DNA of 64,000 bases from Janthinobacterium sp. J1-1 (GTDB lineage Bacteria > Pseudomonadota > Gammaproteobacteria > Burkholderiales > Burkholderiaceae_D). The stretch lies in the NCBI RefSeq assembly GCF_030944405.1, contig NZ_CP132339.1:4464001-4528000 (forward strand), in the 5' to 3' direction. Position 1 is the first letter of the stretch; each line of letters opens with the position of its first letter. The position numbers were made by a program, and so were the translations under genes. The notes under the pieces were generated by a model, which was not told the origin of the DNA, searched no databases, and saw only the letters and a list, made by a program, of their open reading frames with translations. Below, in pieces: positions 35,411-43,006 of the stretch.

Positions 35411-36463
35411 CTATTTCTTCGGTGTCTGCCGTTCTTCCTGCAGCGCCAGCCGCGCCGCCATGCCGGCGTGCTCGCGCAGCAGGGTGTCGCGTTCCTGTTC
35501 CAACTGCCGCGTGCGCTGCAAGCCCGCTTCGGTCTTGTCGGCCAGCATGGCCAGTTGCCGGTCCTGCGTGGCCAGCGCCACTTTTGATTCATTGAGCGCC
35601 AGCATGACCGCTTCCAGCTTGGCCAGCAGGGCGTCGGCCGAAGCCGCCGCCTGCCCGTACTGATATTCGAACTGGTCGCGCTCGGGGCGCACGGTGGCCA
35701 GGGCCTCGCGGTCCGCCGCCGCGCTTTGCTCCAGGCGCTGTTGCTCCGCCTGCAGCTGGGCCAGGCGCATGTCCTGCTGCACCAGGGTCGCCTGCTGGCC
35801 TTGCAAGCGCTGCTGCAGCTGGGCGTTCTCCTGCTCCAGCCGGCTCAGCTGCTGTTGCTGCGTTTGCCGTTCCTCGCTGCGCTGGGCTGCCGATGCTTCC
35901 TGGTAATGGTCGAACTGCGAACGTACCTGCGCCAGCTGCCGGTTCAGTGCGGCGATTTCCTCGCCCCGGTCGGCCAGGCGCTGCGTCAATCCCGCATTGT
36001 CGCTGTGCAGGCTGGCCAGGGTGACGGCGCGAAAATGGTGTTCCTCCTTCAACTGGGCCAGGGCCTGCTGGGTGGCGCGCAGCTCCTGCGTCAGGGCGGT
36101 GCGCACTTCCGTCAATTTGAGGCGTTCCGCCTCGGTTTTCTTCAGTTTTTCCAGCGCCGCATCGAGCTCGATGCGGCTTTCCTGCATGGCAAGCTCCAGT
36201 TGCTGCGCCACGTCGCGCTGCTGCTTGTGATACACGCCGCGCATCGCCTCCATCAGCTCGGCCGGCAGTCCTGCCTCCGTTTTCACGGCGCCGGGCCCCT
36301 GGAACTCCTCCTTCCACCGCTTGAGCAGGGGCGCGATGGTGCTCTTGCTGCCCGTGCTGCCCAGCGCCTCGCGCACATTGTCGACCGTGGGATTGCGCCC
36401 ATCGGCGGCCACGATTTGGGCTGCTTTCATAACATCGGAGTACAAAATGCCGGCGCGAGCCAT
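35411..36463 (-). CDS. KfrA-type DNA-binding coiled-coil protein (TnpT-like)
   Basis: A 350-residue protein. The N-terminal 70 residues match the KfrA_N DNA-binding domain (V-D-N-V-R-E-A-L-G-S-T-G-S-K-S-T-I). From about residue 75 to 345 it is a Gln/Glu/Leu-rich coiled coil, for example R-L-E-Q-E-N-A-Q-L-Q-Q-R-L-Q-G-Q. Plasmid KfrA binds palindromes in its own promoter; TnpT of Tn4651-type transposons has the same layout and helps the TnpS tyrosine recombinase. This gene is divergent from a tyrosine recombinase over a palindrome-rich gap, which favours the TnpT-like reading. Confidence 0.85.
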   Translation of the reverse strand: MARAGILYSDVMKAAQIVAADGRNPTVDNVREALGSTGSKSTIAPLLKRWKEEFQGPGAVKTEAGLPAELMEAMRGVYHKQQRDVAQQLELAMQESRIELDAALEKLKKTEAERLKLTEVRTALTQELRATQQALAQLKEEHHFRAVTLASLHSDNAGLTQRLADRGEEIAALNRQLAQVRSQFDHYQEASAAQRSEERQTQQQQLSRLEQENAQLQQRLQGQQATLVQQDMRLAQLQAEQQRLEQSAAADREALATVRPERDQFEYQYGQAAASADALLAKLEAVMLALNESKVALATQDRQLAMLADKTEAGLQRTRQLEQERDTLLREHAGMAARLALQEERQTPKK

Positions 36464-36492
36464 AAAACCACCTATGAGCGAAATTTAGTAAC

Positions 36493-36513
36493 GTATTACA
36501 TGATACGTAATAC
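36493..36513. promoter_or_regulatory. Palindrome GTATTAC-N7-GTAATAC upstream of the KfrA-like gene
   Basis: Perfect 7-bp inverted arms at 36493-36499 and 36507-36513, 30 bases upstream of the KfrA-like start, in clearly AT-rich DNA. Further related half-sites (TATTACG, GTAACG) lie close by. Likely the binding site of the KfrA-like protein. Confidence 0.6.
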
Positions 36514-36562
36514 ACCATAATATTACGATATAAATTTTCAGAAAAATGCAGAAAAATAAGTC

Positions 36563-36581
36563 GCGATAAGATCGCTTATCG
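36563..36581. repeat. Overlapping inverted repeats in the recombinase promoter region (candidate crossover site)
   Basis: CGATAAG (36564-36570) and CTTATCG (36575-36581) are perfect arms with a 4-bp spacer; GCGAT/ATCGC around AAG (36563-36575) is nested in it. Together with ATAAG at 36556-36560 it has the size expected of a tyrosine-recombinase core site with two binding arms. It could equally be a regulator site. Confidence 0.4.
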
Positions 36582-36651
36582 TGGGTTAGAAGCGCGGTTT
36601 GCGTGGTATCCTGCGTTTTGCCCAGTACAAATCCCTGTTTTCCCGCATTCC

Positions 36652-37671
36652 ATGGCCCAGCACCCCCTGAAAAAATCGCCCGCCGCCACCAGGCTGGCCG
36701 TGGCGCCAGTACATGGCGCCCTGGTCGATGCCGAACTGGCCGCGCGCCACCAGGCTTTCCTGGCGGCCGCCACCGCCGACAACACGCGCCGCGCCTACCG
36801 CTCGGCCATCCGCCACTTTCAAGCCTGGGGCGGGGCGCTGCCGGCCGATGAATCGGCCGTGATCCGTTATCTGCTGGCCCACGCGGATACCTTGAACGCG
36901 CGCACCCTGGCCTTGCGCTTGACGGCGCTGTCGCAATGGCATGCCTACCAGGGCTTTTTTGACGCCGCGTCGACGCCCACCGTGCGCAAGACCCTGGCCG
37001 GCATCGCGCGCCTGCACGGCAAGCCGAAAAAAAAGGCCAAGGCGCTGCCGTTGGAAGACTTGGAACTCATCGTCGCGCGCCTGCATGAACAGGGCACGGT
37101 AAAAGCGCTGCGCGACAGCGCCTTGCTGCAGCTGGGATTTTTCGGCGGTTTCCGCCGCAGCGAGCTGGTGGCCTTGCGCGTGGAGGATGTCAGCTGGGAG
37201 CCGCAAGGCATGGTGATCACCCTGCCGCGCTCGAAAACGGATCAGTCGGGCGAGGGCATCGTCAAGGCGGTGCCGTATGGGGAAGGCATCTGCTGCCCGG
37301 CCACGGCATTGAAAAACTGGCTGGCGGCGGCCGCCATTGCCTCCGGGCCGCTGCTGCGCACCGTCAATCAGTGGGGCCATATCGCCGACAAACCACTGCA
37401 TGCGGGCAGCATCAACACGATACTGGAGGGCTGCGCCCGGCTGGCGGGACTCGATTATGTGCCGGAACTGTCCAGCCACAGCCTGCGGCGCGGCATGGCC
37501 ACCAGCGCGCACCGCGCCGGCGCCGACTTCCAGGCCATCAAGCGCCAGGGCGGCTGGCGCCATGACGGCACGGTCCATGGCTACATAGAAGAGGCGGGCC
37601 GCTTCGACAGCAATGCGGCCGGCAGCCTGCTGCGCAAAAAAACGGCCGCCAGGCAGAAATCTGGGGATTGA
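36652..37671 (+). CDS. Tyrosine recombinase/integrase (TnpS-like)
   Basis: A 339-residue site-specific recombinase with an N-terminal SAM-like core-binding domain (N-T-R-R-A-Y-R-S-A-I-R-H-F) and a C-terminal catalytic domain. The active-site set is complete: Arg168 (G-G-F-R-R-S-E-L), His276 and Arg279 (S-H-S-L-R-R), His304 (G-W-R-H) and nucleophile Tyr311 (H-G-Y-I-E). No phage genes, attachment repeats or tRNA are next to it. Divergent from the KfrA-like gene, as tnpS is from tnpT. The ATG has only a weak ribosome site. Confidence 0.9.
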   Translation: MAQHPLKKSPAATRLAVAPVHGALVDAELAARHQAFLAAATADNTRRAYRSAIRHFQAWGGALPADESAVIRYLLAHADTLNARTLALRLTALSQWHAYQGFFDAASTPTVRKTLAGIARLHGKPKKKAKALPLEDLELIVARLHEQGTVKALRDSALLQLGFFGGFRRSELVALRVEDVSWEPQGMVITLPRSKTDQSGEGIVKAVPYGEGICCPATALKNWLAAAAIASGPLLRTVNQWGHIADKPLHAGSINTILEGCARLAGLDYVPELSSHSLRRGMATSAHRAGADFQAIKRQGGWRHDGTVHGYIEEAGRFDSNAAGSLLRKKTAARQKSGD

Positions 37672-37676
37672 CAGCC

Positions 37677-37694
37677 ATGTGACATATGTCACAT
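37677..37694. promoter_or_regulatory. 18-bp perfect palindrome, CRP-type (TGTGA-N6-TCACA)
   Basis: ATGTGACATATGTCACAT is a perfect 18-bp palindrome containing TGTGA-CATATG-TCACA, the consensus of CRP/Vfr-type regulators. It lies just after the recombinase stop and is centred 47 bases upstream of the acyltransferase start. It may activate or repress that gene; no clear -10 can be placed. Confidence 0.6.
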
Positions 37695-37732
37695 ACTCCG
37701 TGCACATTTCACCATCGCAAGGTGCACAGCGC

Positions 37733-38893
37733 ATGAATGATCACAATCCGGGTACGCGCAACGCGCGCATCGATTTCCTGCGCGGCGTGGCCATTGCCTG
37801 CGTGCTGGTCCTGCATTTCACCCTGGCCTTTGGCCTGGCGAACAGTCCATTGGGCGACCTCTTGGGCAGCGACGCCATCAAGGCAATCGCCTTTAACGGC
37901 AACTATGGCGTGACGATCTTCTTTGTCATTTCCGGCTACCTGATTACCAGTGGCATCCTCCAGCGCTGGGGCAGCCTGCGCGACATCGACGTGCGCAGCT
38001 TTTATGTGATGCGCGCCGCCCGCATCCTGCCCGGCCTGCTGCTTGCGCTCACCATGATCGTGGTGCTGGGCGTGCTCGACATTCCCTACTTTAACAATGG
38101 CGACGCCGATCCGCCTTTGCCGGCCAGCTATTTCGGCATCGCCATTTTGTCCATCCTGACCTTCTGGCATAACCTGCTGATGCAGTCCGAGGGCTACTTC
38201 AACTATTGCCTCAACGTCTACTGGTCGCTATCGGTCGAGGAAATGTTTTACCTGTGCCTGCCGCCGCTCTGTTTGCTGCTGCGCCGCACCTGGCTGGTGG
38301 CGGCTGTCTGCCTGGTTGCGGTCGTGCTTGGCCCCATCTATCGCGGCGCATACGCCGGCAATGAACTGTATTTCATGTATGGCTATTTTGCCTGCTTCGA
38401 CGCGATCGCCATCGGCTGCTTGAGCGCCTTGCTGGCGCCGCAACTTGCCTTGCGGCCACAGGCGCGGCGGATATTGCGCGTGGCCTGCGGCATCGCGCTG
38501 CCCTTGATTTATTTGCGCGGCATCGCCGGCCACGAAATGTTCGGCTTTACGGCGATCGCGCTGGCCGCCTCCGGCATTGTGCTGGGCGCCCACGGCGAAG
38601 AGCAGCCGGGCTGGACCACGGGTAGGCTGGGCGCGCCGCTGCGCTGGGCCGGACGCCATAGCTATGAGCTGTATCTGTTTCACGTGATCGTGCTGGCGGC
38701 GATGCGCAACATTCTCACCAAGGCGGAACTGAGCCATGCCATGCGCTTGCCATGGCTGGCCCTGTTTGTGGCGGTGTCGGCCGTGGTGGCCATGCTGGTC
38801 AGCCGCCATGTGTCCGAACCGGCCAACCGGGCACTGCGCGCCTGGCATCGCCGGCGCGCGGGCGCTGCCGCGGTGCTCAGGACGGGCGGATAA
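37733..38893 (+). CDS. Acyltransferase 3 family membrane protein
   Basis: A 386-residue integral membrane acyltransferase (OafA/NodX type) with about ten helices. The family signature R-I-D-F-L-R-G-V-A-I at residues 12-21 and the H-F pair in V-L-H-F hold the probable catalytic His. The motif N-V-Y-W-S-L-S-V-E-E-M-F-Y is also present. It would O-acylate a surface or exported sugar. AAGGTG lies eight to nine bases before the ATG. The 3' end overlaps the convergent thioesterase gene by 17 bases. Confidence 0.88.
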   Translation: MNDHNPGTRNARIDFLRGVAIACVLVLHFTLAFGLANSPLGDLLGSDAIKAIAFNGNYGVTIFFVISGYLITSGILQRWGSLRDIDVRSFYVMRAARILPGLLLALTMIVVLGVLDIPYFNNGDADPPLPASYFGIAILSILTFWHNLLMQSEGYFNYCLNVYWSLSVEEMFYLCLPPLCLLLRRTWLVAAVCLVAVVLGPIYRGAYAGNELYFMYGYFACFDAIAIGCLSALLAPQLALRPQARRILRVACGIALPLIYLRGIAGHEMFGFTAIALAASGIVLGAHGEEQPGWTTGRLGAPLRWAGRHSYELYLFHVIVLAAMRNILTKAELSHAMRLPWLALFVAVSAVVAMLVSRHVSEPANRALRAWHRRRAGAAAVLRTGG

Positions 38894-39314
38894 TCATGCA
38901 GGTGGCCGTGGCATGCGCATAGATCTTGCCGGCCTCGTCGCGGATGGTGCCTTCCGAAATGACCAGGTTGCGCCCCGCATTGATGACCTTGCCTTCCGCA
39001 TACAAAGCCTGGTCGAACGGCAGCGGGCGGCACATCTTGATATTCAGGTCGGTCGTGCCATAACTTTCACCGGCCGGCAGCACCGTATGCGTGGCGCAAC
39101 CAGTGACGGTATCGAGCACGGTGGCGGCAAACCCGCCATGCACGCCGCCCATCGGGTTGGTGTGGGTCTGGTTCGCCGTGGCCGTAAACACCACGCGGCC
39201 GTGCTCGATGGTGTCGACTTCCATCGGCATCACATTCGAGATCCCCGGGCGTGGAAACAGTCCCTTGGCGAAAGCCTGCATCAGTTCCAGGCCGGTCATT
39301 TCATTTGCTTGCAT
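38877..39314 (-). CDS. PaaI-type hotdog thioesterase
   Basis: A 145-residue single-domain hotdog protein. The active-site segment N-P-M-G-G-V-H-G-G-F-A-A-T-V-L-D-T is typical of the PaaI/YbgC-like acyl-CoA thioesterases, with H-G-G and the later Asp. GGAG lies eight bases before the ATG. Its start overlaps the end of the MarR gene by 14 bases, so the regulator and enzyme are co-transcribed. Confidence 0.88.
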   Translation of the reverse strand: MQANEMTGLELMQAFAKGLFPRPGISNVMPMEVDTIEHGRVVFTATANQTHTNPMGGVHGGFAATVLDTVTGCATHTVLPAGESYGTTDLNIKMCRPLPFDQALYAEGKVINAGRNLVISEGTIRDEAGKIYAHATATCMIIRPS

Positions 39315-39828
39315 GGTCTTGCTCCTGTGGGGTGGTCGAAAGTGGATGGTCTTGCTGGAAGCGCAGCCCCGCCGCATGGATCAGGAAACGCGCGACAACG
39401 GCCAGTTCCTGTTCGCTGAAACCCTGTTTCAGCTGCGCATTGAGGCTGTCGAGCACGGGCAGGGCGGCCGCCAGCACTTCATGGCCCTTGGGCGACAAGT
39501 GCAAGACCCCCGCGCGCGCATCGAGCGCCGACTGGCCACGCACGATCAGCCCGTTCTCTTCCATGCGCGACACCAGGCCCGTGACGGCCGAATTCTTCAG
39601 TTGCAACAACCGCCCCAGGTCCTTCAGCTGGCAGCCTTCCTCGCTTTTCAGTACAAATAGCGCGACCACCTGCGTGCCTGAATAGCCGAGTTCGCTGGTA
39701 AACACGGCATCGGCCGATCGGAACAGATTCTGGCGCGCCTGGCTTAGCAGGTTGAACAGGCGAGGCGAGCGCTTGCCGGCGGGGCAGGCGGGAGGGGTAT
39801 CGGGAGGCAGGTCAGAGTTATTACGCAT
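39301..39828 (-). CDS. MarR-family transcriptional regulator
   Basis: A 175-residue MarR protein with a winged helix at about residues 60-110 (C-Q-L-K-D-L-G-R-L-L-Q-L-K-N-S-A-V-T) and the wing D-A-R-A-G-V-L-H-L-S-P-K-G. It is co-transcribed with the thioesterase gene. A long inverted repeat overlaps its own start codon, so it is probably autoregulated. No ribosome site precedes the ATG and a TATACT element ends only 6 bases before it, so a leaderless transcript or a later start is possible. Confidence 0.88.
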   Translation of the reverse strand: MRNNSDLPPDTPPACPAGKRSPRLFNLLSQARQNLFRSADAVFTSELGYSGTQVVALFVLKSEEGCQLKDLGRLLQLKNSAVTGLVSRMEENGLIVRGQSALDARAGVLHLSPKGHEVLAAALPVLDSLNAQLKQGFSEQELAVVARFLIHAAGLRFQQDHPLSTTPQEQDHASK

Positions 39829-39858
39829 GCGGAGTATACTACTACGTATGCGTAATAA
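39818..39858. promoter_or_regulatory. MarR operator: 11-bp perfect inverted repeat
   Basis: TTATTACGCAT (39818-39828) and ATGCGTAATAA (39848-39858) are perfect arms with a 19-base spacer. The left arm covers the MarR start codon and the spacer holds the promoter -10 candidate TATACT. Binding would block transcription and translation start. Confidence 0.7.
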
Positions 39859-40027
39859 ATCAAGTCGCGTCAGGGCTAAATTTCACCGCAGCAGGTAGGA
39901 AATCGCTACAAGAAATCGAAGTCCATGAGTATGTGTATCATTGGTGCTATCAGTTGCTGGCCGGACAAGAGAAAATCGAGAAAAAATCTGCGGTAAAGCG
40001 AACTGGTGAAGTTCCAATATTATTTTT
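39859..40027. other. Intergenic, AT-richer stretch with no firm gene
   Basis: On the plus strand an open frame without a start codon can be followed from about 39855 to a TGA near 40075 (fragments such as S-L-Q-E-I-E-V-H-E-Y-V and A-G-Q-E-K-I-E-K-K-S-A-V). It may be the rest of an older gene, but it partly overlaps the ferredoxin-like gene on the other strand and has no recognisable family. Confidence 0.3.
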
Positions 40028-40393
40028 TCAGTCCCATCGATCTCGCTTCACCTCATTAATCAGTACCTTCAGATCTTGATCAAGTCTATCGCATTGATCA
40101 CCTTCACCGGAAGCAACAAGCTTAATCTGAATAAGCCGATTTTTCCCTTTGTAGCGAATGCAGCCTATATCCTGCACCTCAAAGGCCTTGATCATCTGCC
40201 GAACTTCAACGGCACTTGACGGCTGCTTACTCACATAACAATGTCCGTCAGGCGCGTAAGAAAATAATTCGGGCGCTACAGTTGAAGGCATGTCACACGA
40301 CGTACAGCACCCATCCTCCACATAAAAATCTCCGTGCACGTTATGCGCGAAAGGGACATGTACAGCACCTTCATTCTCGGCAAGCCGAAGCAT
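40028..40393 (-). CDS. Ferredoxin-like iron-sulfur protein
   Basis: A 121-residue protein. The central part has V-E-D-G-C-C-T-S-C-D-M-P, then A-P-E-L-F-S-Y-A-P-D-G-H-C-Y-V and I-G-C-I-R-Y-K-G. The C-C-x-x-C plus distant Cys pattern with A-P-E-L-F is that of single-cluster ferredoxin-like proteins found scattered in bacterial genomes. It probably carries one Fe-S cluster in the cytoplasm. Base composition is lower in GC than the neighbours, suggesting transfer. No partner enzyme is next to it. Confidence 0.7.
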   Translation of the reverse strand: MLRLAENEGAVHVPFAHNVHGDFYVEDGCCTSCDMPSTVAPELFSYAPDGHCYVSKQPSSAVEVRQMIKAFEVQDIGCIRYKGKNRLIQIKLVASGEGDQCDRLDQDLKVLINEVKRDRWD

Positions 40394-40884
40394 CCTGCCT
40401 ATCGTTTCATTTCACCCCCAAGGTGGACTGAGATCTATGTTTGCCACAACTCCGTCGAACCTGACTATCCTGACACGGATCGGTGTTCCGCGTCTCGGTC
40501 CGACCACTCGTCGAACGCGACAGCAGTATCTCAGAGAACTGCTCTGGTACTTGGCTTACCTTCTGATTACTAAGAGCCTATCCCAGTAGTGAGCGTCTTC
40601 TGCTTGCAGCTCATCAGGAGCGCGGACAAGGCGCGAGGAGGCCGCATGGCGAGCCATGCAACGACGAGCAACGCAGTCCCCGCTTCTGAGGGGCGCCAGC
40701 AGGGGGCGTATTCATCTACCGGGATAGGCTCTAAGCACGGTTCCTTCGAAAAGATATCGCTCGGGTCCGGTTCTAACCGCATATCGTAAAGTTTTATTGG
40801 CCTGGATCGATATATTTGCAGGCATGTGCGCTTGGTTACGTTACCCAGTTGTAGTCATGCTACTTCAGGAGCCAGTTCCATCGC
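40394..40884. other. Gene-poor region holding a 160-bp inverted-repeat element
   Basis: Nearly 500 bases without a supported gene. The left part (40394-40572) is AT-richer and shows no motif. The centre (40573-40732) is a MITE-like element. The right part (40733-40884) shows nothing recognisable. Small open frames here cross the element and are not credible genes. Confidence 0.5.
40573..40732. mobile_element. MITE-like or structured repeat element, about 160 bp
   Basis: Bounded by a perfect 12-bp terminal inverted repeat, AGAGCCTATCCC (40573-40584) and GGGATAGGCTCT (40721-40732). Inside, GCATGGC-GA-GCCATGC (40643-40658) forms a strong hairpin, and a second short CCCC...GGGG hairpin lies near 40680. 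It has no credible reading frame. Size and terminal repeats fit a non-autonomous element moved by a transposase in trans; a structured RNA is an alternative. Confidence 0.6.
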
Positions 40885-41424
40885 TCAATCCAGCGTCCTT
40901 TCAGCATCGCGCTCGCGGCAACTCAAGGTCGCGTAGCGCCCCGGCGCCAGCTTGCGGCGGATGCCCAGGCTGGCCAGCTCGCCTTGCACGTCTGCGTTGT
41001 CGTTCAGGCTGCAGCGATGGGCACGGGCAAATTGCTCCAGAGGCTTGAGGCTGCCGCTGACCTTCACGCTCAGGCCGGCGCCGGGACTGACACAGCAGCC
41101 GATATAGCGCGCCATATATTCTTCTTCGATCATCACCAGTTCATGGCCCATGAAGCGGGCCGGTTTGTTGAGCAGGTAGTAATCGGTATAGTCGGCGCGC
41201 TGGTTCGGTTTGCTGTCGATCAGGCCGGCGTGCATATAGGCCTGGATCGCCTGGCCGGAAGTGCCCACGCGTTCACTGGTTCCTTTTTTCAGATGCATGG
41301 CCTGGGCCAGGCCGGTTTCCAGCTCGGCACCGAGGCCCGGACCGGGACCGGCGGCGGCAGCCAGGGAAGATACAAAAACGAGTAAAGCGGCCGAACACTG
41401 TCTGGCGCGATAAGAATAATGCAT
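40885..41424 (-). CDS. Exported protein of unknown function
   Basis: A 179-residue protein with a signal peptide (hydrophobic S-A-A-L-L-V-F-V-S-S-L-A-A-A-A) and a mature part with an even number of Cys (I-G-C-C-V and H-R-C-S, L-S-C-R) that may form disulfides. The segment Y-Y-L-L-N-K-P-A-R-F-M-G-H is distinctive but the family is not recognised. AAGGGA lies seven bases before the ATG. It starts 28 bases after the end of the LysR gene on the same strand. Confidence 0.68.
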   Translation of the reverse strand: MHYSYRARQCSAALLVFVSSLAAAAGPGPGLGAELETGLAQAMHLKKGTSERVGTSGQAIQAYMHAGLIDSKPNQRADYTDYYLLNKPARFMGHELVMIEEEYMARYIGCCVSPGAGLSVKVSGSLKPLEQFARAHRCSLNDNADVQGELASLGIRRKLAPGRYATLSCRERDAERTLD

Positions 41425-41452
41425 GTTTTTTCCCTTGTCATCATCGGTAGAT

Positions 41453-42343
41453 TCAGCCACGCGGCCCGTCGCGCAGCAGTTCGGCCAGCCTGGTGGTCAG
41501 CCACTGGCAGGTGGCGCTCAGTTTCTTGCCGTGCAAGGCCAGTCGCCGCACGGGCAGGCGCGACAGTGCCAGGGTGGGGCAGGGTACTTCTTGCAGAAAA
41601 CCTTTGTAGTTGTCGTAGTGGGCGATATTGAGCGGCAAGATTGCCCAGCCCAGTTCGTCGGCCACCATTTCCGCGATGCTGTAGAAACTGTCGGAATACC
41701 AGACGGTGGGACTAAAGGCCTGTTCGCGGTTCAGCTCGGAATCCATGATCAGCTGGCGGTGGCGCGTCAGTTCGTTGCGGCTGACTTCTTGCCCATGCGC
41801 CATGGCGTGGCCTTTGGCGACAAACACGCCTTGCGCCACGCTGCCGATATGCTGCTGCTCCAGGATCGATGACACGGCTCCACGGTCAAAGTGGAAGGCC
41901 ACGTCGGCCTGCTGCTGCTCCACGTAGTGGGCCACCTCGGAGGCGGTGGCGTTGAGCATCACCAGTTCCAGCGCCGGGTAGCGCGCCGCCAGTTCCTTGA
42001 CCAGCGTGCCGATCGCCAGATAGGGCAGGGCTTCGTCGAGCGCCAGGGTCAGCCGTGCTTCCGGCGCCACGCTCAGCAATTGCGCGCGCAGCTGCAGCCG
42101 TTCGGCCTGGCGCAGCAGTTCGCACGCTTCCAGGTGCATCACCTTGCCCGCTTCCGTCAGCACGGCATTGCGCCGCGAGCGGTCGAACAGTTCCACGCCC
42201 AGCTCCGCTTCCAGCAGGCCGATGGCCGTGCTGACCACCGACTGCGCGCGGCCCAGCTTGCGCGCGGCGCCCGAAAACGAGCCGGCGGCCACCGCCGCTT
42301 CCAGGTAGCGCATTTGTTCCAACGTCCATTGCATGATCATCAT
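41453..42343 (-). CDS. LysR-family transcriptional regulator
   Basis: A 296-residue LysR protein with HTH at about residues 20-40 (S-F-S-G-A-A-R-K-L-G-R-A-Q-S-V-V-S) and an effector domain from residue 95. It is divergent from a GNAT acetyltransferase gene. Several ATGs are close together (42343, 42340, 42334); the last places the start just outside the palindrome that overlaps the first. Confidence 0.88.
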   Translation of the reverse strand: MMIMQWTLEQMRYLEAAVAAGSFSGAARKLGRAQSVVSTAIGLLEAELGVELFDRSRRNAVLTEAGKVMHLEACELLRQAERLQLRAQLLSVAPEARLTLALDEALPYLAIGTLVKELAARYPALELVMLNATASEVAHYVEQQQADVAFHFDRGAVSSILEQQHIGSVAQGVFVAKGHAMAHGQEVSRNELTRHRQLIMDSELNREQAFSPTVWYSDSFYSIAEMVADELGWAILPLNIAHYDNYKGFLQEVPCPTLALSRLPVRRLALHGKKLSATCQWLTTRLAELLRDGPRG

Positions 42344-42364
42344 CCATCTGATTTACAGATGGAT
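42342..42364. promoter_or_regulatory. Palindrome ATCCATCTG-N5-CAGATGGAT between LysR and GNAT genes
   Basis: Perfect 9-bp arms at 42342-42350 and 42356-42364. It overlaps or directly precedes the LysR start and lies 65 bases before the acetyltransferase start, so the regulator probably represses itself from here and controls the divergent gene. Confidence 0.65.
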
Positions 42365-42428
42365 TTTAACTTGAATGCCGTTCCAGGGCGACATAAACTC
42401 GGTGCAAGTTTATTAACCGGAGTATCCC

Positions 42429-42968
42429 ATGCAAGATGCAACCACCTTCAACTGGTGCCATGACGCCACCCTGGAAGACACGCTGTGCCAGCTTTACCTG
42501 GACAATGTCAGCCCCGACTATATTTCCCATTCCGAACTGCAAGGCGAGCGTGCCGAGTCGCCCGGCAACTGGCGCGCCGACTTGCCGGACGTCATACGCG
42601 GCGAAATCCGCGCCGCCCTGTCCCACGACTGGGCCCATGGCGACTCCAGCCTGCTGGCGGTCGCCACCGCGAATGACGCCATCGTCGGCATGGCGCTGGT
42701 CTCCATCGATACGCGCCAGCGCGCCGCCAGATCGTTTGCCGCGCTGGACGACCTGGTGCTGCACCCGGATGCGCGCGGCCATGGCATCGGCACGCAGCTG
42801 GTCGAGTGGGTGGCGCAAGAGCTGCGCAGCCACGGCATCGGCCGCTTGTTCCTCGAATGCGGTGCGCACAACCTGAACGCCCAGCAATTTTTCAAGGGCC
42901 GCGGCTTCCAGCAAGTATCGGTCGTGATGCTGCGTGAACTGGACGGCGAGGGCGCGCATCGTGGCTGA
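42429..42968 (+). CDS. GNAT-family N-acetyltransferase
   Basis: A 179-residue acetyltransferase. Motif A for acetyl-CoA binding reads L-V-L-H-P-D-A-R-G-H-G-I-G-T-Q-L, followed by a motif B segment F-L-E-C-G-A-H-N-L-N-A-Q-Q-F-F-K-G-R-G-F. The acceptor substrate is unknown. GGAG lies seven bases before the ATG. Divergent from the LysR gene and followed, 67 bases later, by an MFS pump. Confidence 0.88.
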   Translation: MQDATTFNWCHDATLEDTLCQLYLDNVSPDYISHSELQGERAESPGNWRADLPDVIRGEIRAALSHDWAHGDSSLLAVATANDAIVGMALVSIDTRQRAARSFAALDDLVLHPDARGHGIGTQLVEWVAQELRSHGIGRLFLECGAHNLNAQQFFKGRGFQQVSVVMLRELDGEGAHRG

Positions 42969-43006
42969 CGACCGACGCCGACGCGCTTACATCAAACTTT
43001 TTATCC

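Noticed and set aside
40589..40789. Small open frames inside the 160-bp element
   Set aside because: They overlap each other on both strands, cross the terminal repeat and have no ribosome site.
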